The translations under genes were made by a program, and so were the position numbers. The notes beneath the pieces were generated by a model, which saw nothing but the letters and a program-made list of their open reading frames with translations, did not search any database and was not told the DNA's origin. This document shows, piece after piece, positions 12,501 through 22,641 of a stretch of 64,000 nt of DNA. Source of the stretch: Cladopsammia gracilis (lineage: Eukaryota; Cnidaria; Anthozoa; Scleractinia; Dendrophylliidae). Numbering within the stretch: the stretch's first letter is position 1; each line of letters opens with the position of its first letter. The DNA lies in NCBI GenBank assembly GCA_022457155.1, contig JAJGOT010000010.1:3482539-3546538 (forward strand), given 5' to 3'.

Positions 12501-15500
12501 ACCACGGGACAGTATTACTCAGTAGTATTCATTTGAATAGGTACATCGAATCAAAAGTTAGAACCACGGCTCAGTGTATACAGTAAACAGCACCACAGGA
12601 AAGTACTGCTCAGTAGCTTTCATTTGAATGGTCACACAACAGAATTTCATCAACCGACTCAAAAGTTAGAATCACCTTGTACAGCATAGTAAACGATCTC
12701 ACAGGAAAGTACTGCTCAGCAGCATTCCTTTGCTTGGATTTCATTGTCAGGCTCAAAAGTTAATTCGGAGCTACGTCACATGACCAAAATTGCGACTGTG
12801 GGATTTTTAATCATTTTCTACCAAGGAAACTCCATGAATATTTATTGTCTCTAGGCAGAATTTGTGACTGGATTTGAAATCACAGTGAAATTTTGTTTTA
12901 TTTTCTATAGAATCACTGACATCAAATGAATGATAAACCTATTTCCGGTTTCATTTACGTCATCCATAACCACATTTTAAGAAATACGAAGAAGTTATGC
13001 GTATTTGAGAACTAGTTTTAAATAGTTTAAACACTGAATATAATATAACTTTCAAATATGTTTAAAAATAGTATGTTATATACCTTGATAAATGGCAAGA
13101 AACCGTTTACGAGAATCCTGCTACGTGAACGCTGGATCCGCGAGGATCTTATTCAGCCAAATAATTACAAATGTAAAATGACGATAAAAGTATAACTTTA
13201 TAAAGCAAAGCTGAAAAATAGCGTGTATCATTTTGCTTCATGAAATATTTCAGCTGGCCAGACCAGCTTTCTTCAGGTGCAAGATGTCGGAAACATTATA
13301 TACTCTTTTTATAATCTCACGTCTGGCTGGAACGTGTATACAGTATGAAATAATCACGTGTCTAGCTAACAATTAAATTCATTAGCAAAACTAATGTTGT
13401 CGGCTAACAAAACGAAAACCAAATTAAAAAGTCAGTTATACGACTCAGTGTTTGTATGCTTTTCAGTTATTTGATAACGCCACGGATAAACACAATGCTT
13501 GGTTTATTCGACAGCTCGTGATGTTCAGTTTACATTTCTCGCTCCGATCTGATACTGGATTGCCTTTCGGTCAGCGGTCTAACGAGTATTTCATGTTACT
13601 GACGAAAGCTGACTTCGCCTTCCACTTTGAAGCTAACAGGCCAAAACTGCACTAAATATTCGACTGAAAAAGCACCTTTGCTCCTCACCGAGAATAAAAT
13701 ATCAAGGGAGAACACACCATAGTTATATTTTTTTCAGTACATCTTCTAACTATCGTTTTTGGACACTTGGGACGATCTTGAACTAAATTAGCCAATTTTT
13801 CCAAGGTGCACTATATTTTCATTCTGGCCAACCGCAGCCGAAGACAGTTTTTTCTGCCCTATAGTAATTGTTAACAATTTAACTGGACTATTTATTCTGA
13901 AGTTTGAGTTTCCATTCCATGGTACAATTTTTTTTTTTTCTGTTTTCTTAAGGCCCGGCCAAACGAACGCAACATTTCAACCCAACGTCTTGCAACATTG
14001 TTGCGCGCAACGTGTTAACACGCGTTTGGCCACCCTGTTCCAACATATTGGATGGTGTTGGATCAAATTTGACCATTTTCAAACTTGGCCCCACGCCATC
14101 CAACATGTTTCGCGCGTTTGGCCAGCTCCTTCCCTAACCCTAACCCTAACCCTCCTATATAAAAACAGTAACATACTCAATCCTCCATGTTTCGGGGGGG
14201 GAACAGAACTGAAGAAGTACGTATTTTATGTACAATGCAGTTATTTTCTAAAACGCAAAGTGTGCTTAGGTACGTAAAAAGAAACTATCGATGAGTGTCT
14301 GCTTTCTCGGTTCCCTGATCTTAAGGTCTCTTAAGATATCCGCAACCTAATTGGAATCGAAATGACTCGGTTACCTACATGCAACTGTACCGTTCGGACT
14401 CGATCACACTTCGCTTTTGTTCAGGTCAAGTACAATTTAACCCATTAAAACCGAACCTGTTTTGTTAGAGATTTTCTTGAAATCGTTTACTGTCCGCTTA
14501 CGGGAGGTTATTTTAGACCCTGTGGACCCCGAATAGGTGTTCATGTCCGCTAACGAGAGATGTCCGTTAGTGGAGGTTCGACTGTACGTGATGTAAGGTA
14601 TTCATATTATTGTTTGGTGAATTCAACGAGGTTCTTTCCATTAATGTGTTTAACTAGTTTTTTCATTTGCTCTAGATCTTTGTTGCCTGAAAAAAAAATT
14701 TAAACCGGAGCGAAAACTTTTTGATGAAGTCATTTCAATACTGTAGTCAAGGGCCACTTAAATGCAATAACATTTTGAAAGAAAATATGCTGGAAATGCT
14801 AATAGAGGCTTTAGTGCGTGAAATAAGTGGCCAAGCGCTTTTTGCCTTAGCAACGTTGACATCGTCTTAGAGCCGTGAAAAGGTCAAGTGTTCATGAGAG
14901 AGAAAGTGATAATCACATGTCAGCTTGAGGCAAAACACATTAAAACCATGTGGATCAATCAATCAACACTTCACTTTATCGCGTCTTTGATTTATTGATA
15001 CATAAATTAGAGAATGATTAATTTTATTTCGATTTATTTTCTTTTACTTTAAACGCAAGAGAATAAGTGTAGACGAAAGATCTTCTCTCAGATATTTGCA
15101 ACGTTTACGGTTGTTATCCCACTATACACTGAACCTTGACAAACCTTTTCGGGAAGTTTTTGAATAGAATAAACGCCTTTATCGTTTATCTTTCTGATCT
15201 TTGCATAATCGCTTGACGAATTCAGTAAACATATTTTTGTCACGTATTAACCCTTTCACTCCCAAGAGTGCCAAAAATCAAAATTCAAGAAAACTCCCAA
15301 ATTTCATTTTGTAAAATAATGAAAAGCAAATGGTACCATGCGAAGTACCGCCGAAGAGGTTTGATTCGATGTTAGAACCACCTTGTACAGCAAAATAAAC
15401 AGTACCACAGGAAAGTACTACTCAATAGCCTTCATTTCAATGGTCACACTTTACGATTTCATCCACAGACTCAAAAGTTAATACTACTCTACGTATTGAC

Positions 15501-18241
15501 TCTGGGAGCTCGGTGAAAGGCCAGTTAAACGACGTATCGAAGAAAGGTAACTGAAAAGCATTGGAACCCTTTTTAGAGTACCTTTCTTAAGACATACTTG
15601 AGGAAACCAATTGCAATCCAAGGCTCTTGTATCACACGGAATGATAAAAACGAGAAACGGCCTTTCTAGCTGTGACTGAACAGAAGTAATTATTTTCAGT
15701 GAGAGCAAACTAAAAATTAAAAAAAGCTGCACAGCGAACAAAACATGTGAAAAAGATGCTGGGGCTTTAACTGAGGGATGAGGAAGGTGGGTGAACTCAA
15801 CCTCCAAAAGTTTGCCGGCAAAAGATCCTTTAAATAGCGCTTCTGACCGCTTCTGTACCGGTCAGTACAAAGCCTCCCTCCTCGCTCCACGTCGCTCACT
15901 ATGGATGAAATCCTTAAATGTTATCATTCCGGCAAATAAAAGCTATTCAGTAGTTATTTCGTGGTGTTATGCTGTACAAGGTGGTTCTGTGTTCATAACA
16001 GTGTGACCATTCAAATGAAGGCTGCCGAGCAGTTCCCGTGGTTCTGTTTATTATGCTGTACAAGGTTTTAACTTTTTAGTCTATGAATCGACGAAATCCT
16101 ACAGAATGACCATTTTAATGAAAGCTGCTCAGTAGCAGCACTTTACTGTGGTACTGTTTATTACTCTGCCTGAAATGGCTTTAACTTTACTGTACGTATT
16201 GAATATTCATTGCCATTACCAAGATCTTAATGTGCTTAGATTCAAATTAAACCAGTCTTTCCAGAACAAACGTCTTCACTTGATGTTATATGGATACTCG
16301 CGGGACTTCTTGACTTAGTTCTTTTCGTCCCCGGCGGGGTGGATGCGGGGAGGGGGTGTAGGGAGCATAGAGCGTCCATTGTGGGAGGAGAGGGCAAAGT
16401 ACTCGCCGATACGTTCAGAAGCAGGTCTAGGGGAGGGACCCGGGGGGCCACCTCTCCCCCTTATTCCCTCCGGTTCCTTCCCCCCCTTACGATAGAGTCT
16501 GAATCCTTCACTGGAGGTTACGAGATGCTGTCTGATAACATATATTATCTCCACTGTAGGAATTCCCGGTCACACGGGTCCCCAGGGACCAAGCGGACCT
16601 CCGGGAAGAAATGGTCTCAATGGAATTCCTGGTACCAAAGGCGACAAAGGGGACCCTGGAGAACCCGGTCGGCGAGGAAAAAAGGGAATCGCTGGAGCAC
16701 CGGGCACCAATGGCACCGACGGAATACCCGGGTGGAGAGGAAAAGAAGGCCCTAGGGGTATGAGGGGCGCGATGGGTCCTCCGGGGCCCGCTGGAGCCAA
16801 AGGTGAACCAGGTAACCCAGGTCAACAAGGACCCCCGGGTTCGGATCGTATCCTTCGGATATGTAAATGCGAACGGAATGTCCCTACACAAGTGTTTTAC
16901 GTGAATTCAGGTTATTGGGTCTCTGAGAAGCCCATGACAGGATTTCAAGACGTCACTTCCGCAAACGGGGAATTCCACCTGAAAGTTGCCGTCCCTGTGA
17001 CGTATGTTCTTCATGTTGGCGGTAAGTTGGATTTTCTTGCCGTTTTCTTTCAAGGATCAAACTCGTCCCCAGGGCCTTCTCCGTTTTCAAAATGGCGGGG
17101 CTCCTAGGTACTTGGTGTATCCCTGATCATAATGTATGGTACTTCATGTATCCCTTATTGTAATGTATTTAGATATATTGCAGTGTAATTTGGGGTCGGA
17201 TTACAGTATCTAGGGTTGAAGCACTGATTTTAGTATTTAGGGTTAAGCACTGATTCCAGTATTTCCAGCGTATCGAAAGGGTCAGTTCTTATATATGGTA
17301 TGGGCTGGCAGCATATTATCTTATATCCCTTAAAAATTACAATTTCCGGCAGCTAGTCCTCGGTGGTACAGTGGATGGAGTAGATCATACGGCCCGGGTT
17401 CGATTCCCCATTCTGCTGTTTTTATCTTCTTTTTCTACTGAAATAAAAACTAAGTGTTTAAATTACAAAATAATAAGGGATACACCAAGTACATACCGCA
17501 GGGCGGGCGTAGAAACCGCTGGACAAGGCTGCCAAAGTGCTTCAAGTGGATTATTTTGTCACGTGACACACGATGCAGTGGCGTTTTTGAAGTTTATTTC
17601 CAGCGATTGACAGCCGTGCATATTTTCTGGCAAGCTGAAATCGTTGTTCAAACGAACCGAAGACATTTCATCTTGCTTTACACAACAAAACACTTCAGGA
17701 TTCTTGGAGTATTTTGGCGCGGGCCTTGTCCAGCGGTTACTTCGTCCGCCATTTTGAACGCGAGAAGGTCCTGGGAGGAAATTGCTTTAGGCTAACTTCA
17801 GGCAAAAAATCAGAGGGTGAAGGAAGTGAGCTTGTAACTGGTGGTGTCAATGGTTGACCCGCATGGTCATGAGCAAAGTAACCAGCTTAAATTCCCAAAA
17901 GTGAATTGCGAATAACATTACCATGCCGCAATGTCAAGTAATACAACTATTTCTCCTCTTGTTTTCCAGGTGATTGGGTAAACGATGACTCCGTGACACT
18001 CTTCTATCGCCTGCGCTGCGCACTTCGCAGGCGCACGGCCTACATTCCAAACGAAACCGGCCACAGAATCTACAAGTTCAAAGAAGAAAATCGACTTGAA
18101 TCAGAAACATTCACGCACGTCACAACTGCAATGAGCCACCATGGTAGGTGGAGATGCCAGCTGCAAATCAGCAAAGGAGTGGCACGAGCGTTTTATCGCT
18201 GGGATTCACAGTATGGGGAAATCAGTTTGACAATGTGGTAG
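6446..18241 (+). CDS. Secreted short-chain collagen-like protein (5 exons, 301 aa)
   Basis: I join 6446-6519, 6719-6788, 12102-12129, 16560-17021 and 17970-18241. All junctions are GT-AG and all phases agree (2, 0, 1, 1), giving 301 residues and a TAG stop. Residues 1-25 form a hydrophobic signal peptide ([20 protein letters not shown]...). Residues 26-48 are a short Cys-rich stretch with C27, C42, C47 and C48, plausibly an inter-chain knot. Residues 49-153 are 35 perfect Gly-X-Y triplets with many GPP, GEP and GDK-type triplets. Residues 154-301 form a C-terminal domain with only four Cys (C159, C161, C228, C274) and an N-glycosylation sequon NET near 239. Established: such proteins trimerise through the triple helix and act extracellularly. 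Inference: the C-terminal domain could be a diverged C1q/TNF-like beta-sandwich, but I cannot match it to a family. The start has a good Kozak context (GAAGATGG). Confidence 0.82.
6719..6788 (+). CDS. Collagen-like gene, exon 2 (Cys-rich linker)
   Basis: Seventy bases between a polypyrimidine-AG acceptor (CTTTTTTTAG) and the donor GTGAGT. It completes the split codon from exon 1 and ends in phase 0 after two consecutive Cys codons. It contains the sequon NST. Confidence 0.78.
8266..8376 (+). CDS. Possible alternative terminal exon of the collagen-like gene
   Basis: A good acceptor (TCTCTTTCAG) is followed, in the phase left by exon 2, by 36 open codons and a TGA. The encoded tail has Cys at 2, 8, 16 and 36 and begins [10 protein letters not shown]. 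No donor inside it leaves the phase that the next collagen exon needs, so it would have to be terminal. An ATTAAA lies about 77 nt after the stop (near 8453), a possible poly(A) signal. Spliced to exons 1-2 it would give an ~84-aa secreted peptide with eight Cys after the leader. No function is assigned. A chance open frame is possible. Confidence 0.35.
   Translation, partial: LCKTYDDCWGLFAANCYQTTESDAHITRFEQHAGQC
8377..9230. other. Intron 2, no recognised feature
   Basis: AT-rich intronic sequence with short spurious ORFs. Apart from the ATTAAA near 8453 I see nothing to annotate. Confidence 0.4.
9231..9334. repeat. Short hairpin with poly(A) loop in intron 2
   Basis: Arms reading GGCAGCCACATTCTCGACC and its reverse complement flank an oligo(A) run. 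The downstream flank (GGACAGCTGTTTCGTC...) resembles sequence at 34170, so this is part of a dispersed repeat. Confidence 0.6.
9335..11649. other. Intron 2, no gene
   Basis: No coding exon is recognised. A purine/pyrimidine (CG)n run lies near 10443-10452. Around 11385-11530 a short inverted motif (TGCGTCC/GGACGCA) suggests a degraded inverted-repeat element. Confidence 0.4.
11650..11869. mobile_element. MITE-like inverted-repeat element in intron 2
   Basis: The left end AAGCTTGGTTC...CACTAGCGACA is matched in inverted form by TGTCGCTAGTG..GAACCAGGCTT at the right. It is about 220 bp and non-coding. The target duplication is not clear. Confidence 0.7.
12102..12129 (+). CDS. Collagen-like gene, exon 3 (28-nt micro-exon, first three Gly-X-Y triplets)
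   Basis: The acceptor TTTGTTATCCTAG and donor GTAAGC bound 28 bases that encode GIPGTPGRN plus the first base of the next Gly codon. Such short Gly-starting exons are usual for collagen genes. Phase continuity on both sides supports it. Confidence 0.78.
12209..12406. mobile_element. 198-bp MITE with TA target duplication
   Basis: Near-perfect terminal inverted repeats begin GGGCCATTTATACGAGACC, with internal AAGTCGCGACTT palindromes. The ends are flanked by TA at 12207-12208 and 12407-12408. The TA duplication points to Tc1/mariner-type mobilisation. It lies within intron 3. Confidence 0.82.
12420..12760. repeat. Three ~106-bp repeat units in intron 3
   Basis: Same family as at 4665, in the same orientation, more diverged. 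It begins almost directly after the 198-bp MITE. Confidence 0.75.
12761..13956. other. Intron 3, no gene
   Basis: No domain-bearing ORF and no repeat family that I can define. A segment near 13250 (GAAATATTTCAGCTGGCC) resembles retroelement leader sequence but is too short to call. Confidence 0.35.
13957..14123. mobile_element. Short inverted-repeat element rich in CGTTTGGCC / CAACATG motifs
   Basis: GGCCAAACG at the left matches CGTTTGGCC at the right. The interior repeats CAACATNTTG-type motifs. It is non-coding and the boundaries are approximate. Confidence 0.5.
14132..14153 (-). repeat. Interstitial telomere-type (TTAGGG)n tract
   Basis: Just over three and a half CCCTAA units, the animal telomere motif, sit inside intron 3 next to the inverted-repeat element. 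It is too short for a telomere. Confidence 0.85.
14154..15354. other. Intron 3, no gene
   Basis: No recognisable coding or structured feature. The stretch near 15248 (CCCTTTCACTCCCAAGAGTG) looks like a dispersed repeat end but has no partner in this window. Confidence 0.35.
15355..15484. repeat. Single ~106-bp repeat unit
   Basis: Contains ACCACCTTGTACAGCAAAAT, AAACAGTACCACAGGAAAGT and the closing ATCCACAGACTCAAAAGTTA. It is in the forward orientation, like the 4.7-kb array. Confidence 0.75.
15895..16200. repeat. About three ~106-bp units in inverted orientation
   Basis: Units read GGATGAAATCCT...GTGACCATTCAAATGAAGGCTG..., the reverse complement of the 15355 unit. The two blocks therefore face each other across about 400 bp of intron 3. 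Confidence 0.72.
16327..16500. other. GC-skewed purine/pyrimidine tract before exon 4
   Basis: Runs of G (GCGGGGAGGGGGTG) followed by runs of C (CCACCTCTCCCCC, CCCCCCTT) stand out against the AT-rich surroundings just upstream of the main collagen exon. No function is assigned. Confidence 0.5.
16560..17021 (+). CDS. Collagen-like gene, exon 4 (triple helix and start of C-terminal domain)
   Basis: A 462-nt exon opened by CCACTGTAG and closed by GTAAGT. It supplies 32 of the 35 Gly-X-Y triplets without interruption, then the LRICKC junction and the first ~58 residues of the C-terminal domain. It is more GC-rich than its flanks, as expected for Gly/Pro codons. Confidence 0.85.
17067..17777. mobile_element. 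TIR element in intron 4 (outer element)
   Basis: The left arm CCAGGGCCTTCTCCG...TCAAAATGGCGG and, after the nested insertion, AACCGCTGGACAAGGC are both found inverted at 17715-17777. A third copy of this end lies at 37203-37270. The left arm was later split by the 395-bp element at 17103. Confidence 0.7.
17103..17497 (+). mobile_element. TIR element carrying a tRNA-like Pol III promoter
   Basis: The termini CCTAGGTACTTGGTGTATCC and GGATACACCAAGTACATACC are inverted repeats. Inside, at about 17353-17415, is a tRNA-like segment with an A-box-like GGTGGTACAGTGG and a consensus B box GGTTCGATTCC. The flanks GCGGGGCT and GCAGGGCG match at 6 of 8 bases, in line with an old 8-bp target duplication. 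Copies at 23418 and 59060 have an exact GAATGGGC duplication, and the empty site is present at 31451. The element combines a DNA-transposon-like outline with a SINE-like promoter. Confidence 0.8.
17970..18241 (+). CDS. Collagen-like gene, exon 5 (C-terminal domain)
   Basis: The acceptor CTTGTTTTCCAG is followed by the two bases completing a Gly codon, then 89 codons and TAG. It has alternating hydrophobic segments ([27 protein letters not shown]) and C228 and C274. No AATAAA is seen close downstream. Confidence 0.8.
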
Positions 18242-19337
18242 CCGAAAACAACGGTTAAAGCCAAAGCAAAGATTGAAACCTTCAACGGTTTCGTTGACTT
18301 GCGTCTTGCTGTAAGAAACTTACATCCCATAAAGTGATAATCTTACTTACAAGGCTCTCATCGTACGTAGCTTTAGAGGGAAGGAAACACGCCGATTTGT
18401 CCCGTTTATGCCGCGTCGTTAATTAACAGGCGTTGTTTCCTCCGCAAATAATCAAATCTTACAGTTCTAGTTTGGTTTGTTACAAGCATGGAAATCCCAC
18501 TACAGCAGATTAGCAGCCACAGTGTGAGAAAATTTACACGAAAGGAGAACGGCATTTCAAGATTGGAAATAGCACCTCTGACAGCGAGTTGCCATTGTGG
18601 CTTTGAAATGGCTCCTGTCGTCAACTCAGTCTATGGTTGACAGCAGACAATGGAACACAGTTTATATGAAATGGACAGTTGTAAAGTTGGTATTTGTTGT
18701 TTAGCGTTGTTAACCCGAGTTGATGTCTGATGAAAGTCATACATTTCATAACCAAGTTTAAATATTTACGCCGAATAATTCAATTTTCGTTCGTGATTCT
18801 CCTTCTAGCCTTAGTAGCAAACATGTTGTTTTGCTCAACGCTTCCTGATCCGACTCGAAATTTATTACTTTATTCCGATTGCCTTTGTATTTTAATATTT
18901 TTCAATGAGGCCGAGATCCTGTTCGCTTGCCAGTCACATGTCTGCTTGGAAATGGTGAGATGGAGCGGATAGAATGATGGAGCGGTCTTCAAAGTAATGA
19001 ACCAATAAGAACACGAAGCAAGTGCATGCAGCCGACTCCAAGCGCGGGAAATCGTACGCGGCCAAGTCACCATTCGTCTTGTGTCGAAAGTAATTTTACA
19101 TTGTTTTGGCTTTATATTCCTATGCATTGCAATTGGCTAAAACATCTCGCGCCACCTTCTCACCCAATCAGAAGTAAAACCAAAACCAAACATGATTTGC
19201 CCAGACGCGTTTTCCCGCGCTTGGCGTCAGCCACGCGTATTTGCTTCGAGTTTTGATTGGTTCATTGGATGGTCTGCGTTTGCCTTTGATTGGTTTTACG
19301 ACAGTCCTTTGAAAACCACTCAATTGTAAAGAGAAAT
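18242..19337. other. Intergenic downstream of the collagen-like gene
   Basis: No gene recognised. 18990-19310 has several CCAAT/ATTGG pentamers and short GC-rich patches (GCGCGGGAAATCG, TTTTCCCGCGC in inverted orientation), suggesting a degraded inverted-repeat element rather than a promoter with a gene. Confidence 0.4.
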
Positions 19338-20232
19338 TAAATGCTAGTCGCTTTTAAGAATACAAGGGTAATCGGCAATTCTCGCACTACGTATACTTTC
19401 CTGATAAGATTGAAGGAGAATGCATTTATCTTAAGAACGGAAATGAGCCGTTTTAGAGCGCGTATTTAAATTTACGTTAAGGCATAAATGTGTTAATTGT
19501 GTTTACATTTAAAATCGTATTGGTTAGCAGTGTAAACATAAGCATAAAGCAGCACAGTTGTACACAATCTGCGTGCTGACTACGTGCTACTATCATTAAG
19601 TAGCTACAATGTAGCTTGTGAGATTCAGGAACGGTTATGTCAGTATTTCCCAGCAAGCGTACAGAAGTGGAGATATAAGTCAGTTAATGATGGGATATCT
19701 ATATGCCAGAACGCAAATCTTGCATACCGGGTAAGCAAGATTTGCCGTATCGCCACATAAACATTTGTAAAAATTTCAAAATTCACTGACCCAGCTCAAA
19801 ATGAAGATGATCACCTTGTTGAGAATTGTACTGAACGTAAAGTCGACACTAATTTTATTTACTAACCCCAACCTCAATCGAAAGCTAACCAACTACTCCG
19901 TATTTCACGTTATATAATTCTTATTATGGTGTCCGACCTCCTTTCGAGCTGCGGAATCTAGACTCTACCCTATATCTTCGCTTCTAAGCAAATGAGATAT
20001 ATCGCTCAAATGTTAAGGTTTTGCTATTCTATTCTACTAACTATTTCACAGATGAAGTAAAATCACTCTAAGACTCGTGTGGTTCTAACTTTTGAGTCTG
20101 GATGAAATCCTAAGTGTCACCATTCATATGAAATAAACGGTTGAAGTGAGGCAGATACCACGTAGCTCTTTACAACCTCTAATTTCATTAGACCTGTATA
20201 TCATGCAGCTCTATTGTGAAGTGAAGCCTTAA

Positions 20233-20396
20233 AGGCCCATGTTCACCCAATCTGCTTTGCGTGCCAGGGCTGATTTTCGCACAGACGGAAAATCGAAAAA
20301 TCGACGTGCCAGCCAATCATAATGCTGCATTGAACAGTTGAACCGTTTCAAAACAAAAACACAAGCGCGCAAAGCAGATTGGGTGAACATGGGCCT
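20233..20396. mobile_element. 164-bp MITE with TTAA-type flanks (copy A)
   Basis: The terminal repeats are AGGCCCATGTTCACCCAATC and its complement. In copy B the same 164-bp element is flanked on both sides by TTAA; here the right flank is TCAA. TTAA targets are the hallmark of piggyBac-type transposition. Confidence 0.8.
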
Positions 20397-20404
20397 TCAA
20401 CCTA

Positions 20405-20882
20405 CGGTATTTGTTTTACTCCGAGCTTTCGCCGATCCATGGGGACGGCATCATCATGGAATAAGAAAATATTCTACAATACAGGATTATAAAATGGAGT
20501 TGTGGCGTGGGTGACAAAAGTAATAAGTAGGTGAGAGTAATGAAAATAGATAATTAGCTGTACAAATAATGGCGATAGTAATATACAATAAATGATGAGT
20601 TCTGATGAGAATAAGCTAAGGGTCTTTGAGTTCTGTAGATAGTTCTGATTAAGACAAAAGATCTTTAAGTTCAGTGCATTGTTCTCGGGAATTAAGTTCG
20701 GGTTTGTGTTTTCGAATGTAGAGTGCTTCAAAAAGGCGCAGGTTGACAGGGTCTTTTTCTTGTGTCTACTTATTATTTCTGTCACCCACGCCACAACTTC
20801 ATTTTATAATCCTGTACTGTAGAATATTTTCTTATTCCCTGATGATGCCGTGGATCGGCGAAAGCTCGGAGTAAAACAAATA
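20405..20882 (-). mobile_element. Penelope-like retroelement 3' fragment between inverted repeats (copy A)
   Basis: An inverted repeat (TTTGTTTTACTCCGAGCTTT at the left, its complement at the right) brackets a minus-strand reading frame ending at the TAA in 20649-20651. Its tail reads LRLFEALYIRKHKPELNS..., like the E-x-x-x-I-R-x-x-x-P-x-L-N end of GIY-YIG endonuclease domains of Penelope-like elements. The arms contain CTGATGA, a GCCG/CGGC stem and GAAA, resembling a hammerhead ribozyme core (plus strand 20839-20877). The reverse transcriptase is absent. Confidence 0.6.
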
Positions 20883-20904
20883 CAACAGTTAAAGGCCTCA
20901 GTTG

Positions 20905-21299
20905 ATCCGTTCATTCATATGAAAGCTATTGAACTGTGCTTTCTTGTGGTAATGTTTATTATGCTGTACAAGGTCTACAAGGTGGCTCTGACTATGCGTC
21001 TGTGGATGAAATCCTACAGTGTGACCATTCAAATGAAAGCTATTGAGCAGTACTTTCCTGTAGTACTGTTTATTATGATGTACAAGGTGGTTCTAACTTT
21101 TGAGTCTGTGGATGAAATCCTAGAGTGTGACCATTCAAATGAAAGCTATTGAGCAGTACTTTCCTGTGGTACTGTTTATTACGATGTACAAGGTGGTTCT
21201 AACTTTTGAGTCTGTGGATGAAATCCTAAAGTGTGACCATTCAAATGAAAGCTATTGAGCAGTACTTTGCTATGGAGTTGTTTATTATGCTGTGTACAA
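20905..21299. repeat. ~106-bp repeat array, about four units (copy A)
   Basis: Units read GTGACCATTCAAATGAAAGC, TTTCCTGTGGTACTGTTTAT, GTACAAGGTGGTTCTAACTT, GTCTGTGGATGAAATCCT. The orientation is inverted relative to the 4.7-kb array. Confidence 0.85.
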
Positions 21300-21734
21300 G
21301 TTCACGTTTTCAAACTTGCATTGAGTTGCGTCGACGTGCGTATTTGTTTGGCTCTACTTTTTGAGGGTCACCACAAGGAAACAAACCTTAATCTCTGGTT
21401 ATCAATCTCAAAAAGAAAAGGATAATCCCGAGTCACGCCATATTAAATCGAGCAATAACACGCGTGACCCCCCGCGCACTATCGTTCCGGCTGTGGTATC
21501 AGCGTTCCCGGGGACTTCAGCGCTCGCGAGACTCCACGCGGAGGGACTGGAAGATAGTTATGCTTAGCTCTATAACTCTGGTACCTATCCCATGATTTGG
21601 GGCCATTTTTTTTCTTTTTCTTTGTAATCATTTTCCTGATTTGCCATGATTCCACCAATGTACCTATTTATTATAATTCTTCAATTCCTGTACAATAACA
21701 TGCAATAGAGAAATGTAAATGAAACCTTTAAAAG

Positions 21735-21790
<56 letters not shown>
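21300..21790 (+). mobile_element. Interspersed element ending in an (AAT)n tail (copy A)
   Basis: A block beginning CAAACTTGCATTGAGTTGCG and running through ATGATTTGGGGCCATTTTTT ends in about 50 bp of AAT repeats. The same series occurs at 29457 and, broken up, at 37272 and 38803-41335. A constant 3' boundary with a microsatellite tail is typical of non-LTR retrotransposon 3' ends or SINEs. No coding part is present. Confidence 0.6.
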
Positions 21791-22641
21791 CAGTATCGGT
21801 AACAAACGCAGAAACGAGACCACTTTGCTAAGAGAAATACATGAACATCGATTTTTAATCCCAAATGATTTAAATTTTTACAAGTGAACAGTTCCCTGAA
21901 CAATAAGTTCTCTGACGTTTCATTTCAAATAATCCAAGTATTTACACCCTTTCCCTGTAGTACAATATACTGAGAATTTTAGTGCAGCAATTACTCGTCA
22001 CTCCTGTCAGAAAGACAGGGTTTTCTGCGAACGAGTGGTTTACGGCTTGTCAAAATAGCACACTTGTTATTTTTTTGTTATTTTTTTTCTCTTATCAATA
22101 ATATTTCAATTCTGCTTAGAAATAAAATAATCGGCAACTTTCTTGAGGTATGTCCAGAAATGCACGCTAATGAGATTCATGCTCTTTATGATAGACATCA
22201 TGAAGTGTCCCCTAGACCTAATTCTCACCTAAACACAAGCAATTCTGTCAAATATGAAGTCATATGGAAATTACAAATAATTGTGTGTAATATGAAGTGC
22301 CCAAAATCCGAGTTACGTGCATTTCTGGACATAAGTGACTTTCTTGCTACATATCATGCAGTGGCGTTTTTTCTACCCTTTAGTATTTCTGCGAACGAGT
22401 GATTTACGACTTGCTATTTTTTATTTTTTTTTTCTCTTATCAATAATATTTTAATTCCGCACAGAAATAAAATAATAGACAACTTTCTTGCTACATATCA
22501 TGAAGTGGCGTTTTTTCTACTCTTTAGTCACGCCTAGTTTACAATCGTATTCGAAAACTATAAAAACGACAAAACCACAGCGACAAACCAATGAAGAGTG
22601 CCGGATCTATCGTAGACCTGGATCAGTAAAAATCTTGAAAA
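21791..22641. other. Repeated AT-rich segment, no gene
   Basis: A block with TTTCTGCGAACGAGTG and TTTTTTTCTCTTATCAATAA occurs about twice in tandem here and again in copy B (30080-30560). It looks like a local duplication. The short ORFs have no recognisable content. Confidence 0.45.

Noticed and set aside
16339..16755. 138-codon plus-strand frame overlapping collagen exon 4
   Set aside because: Out of frame with the Gly-X-Y repeat and begins in the intron; the spliced frame explains the sequence.
16508..16891. Pro/Gly-rich minus-strand frames opposite exon 4
   Set aside because: Mirror image of collagen codons; no independent evidence.
17353..17415. A functional tRNA gene
   Set aside because: A and B boxes are present, but the acceptor stem and anticodon arm do not close properly and the segment is repeated inside a mobile element; it is tRNA-like only.
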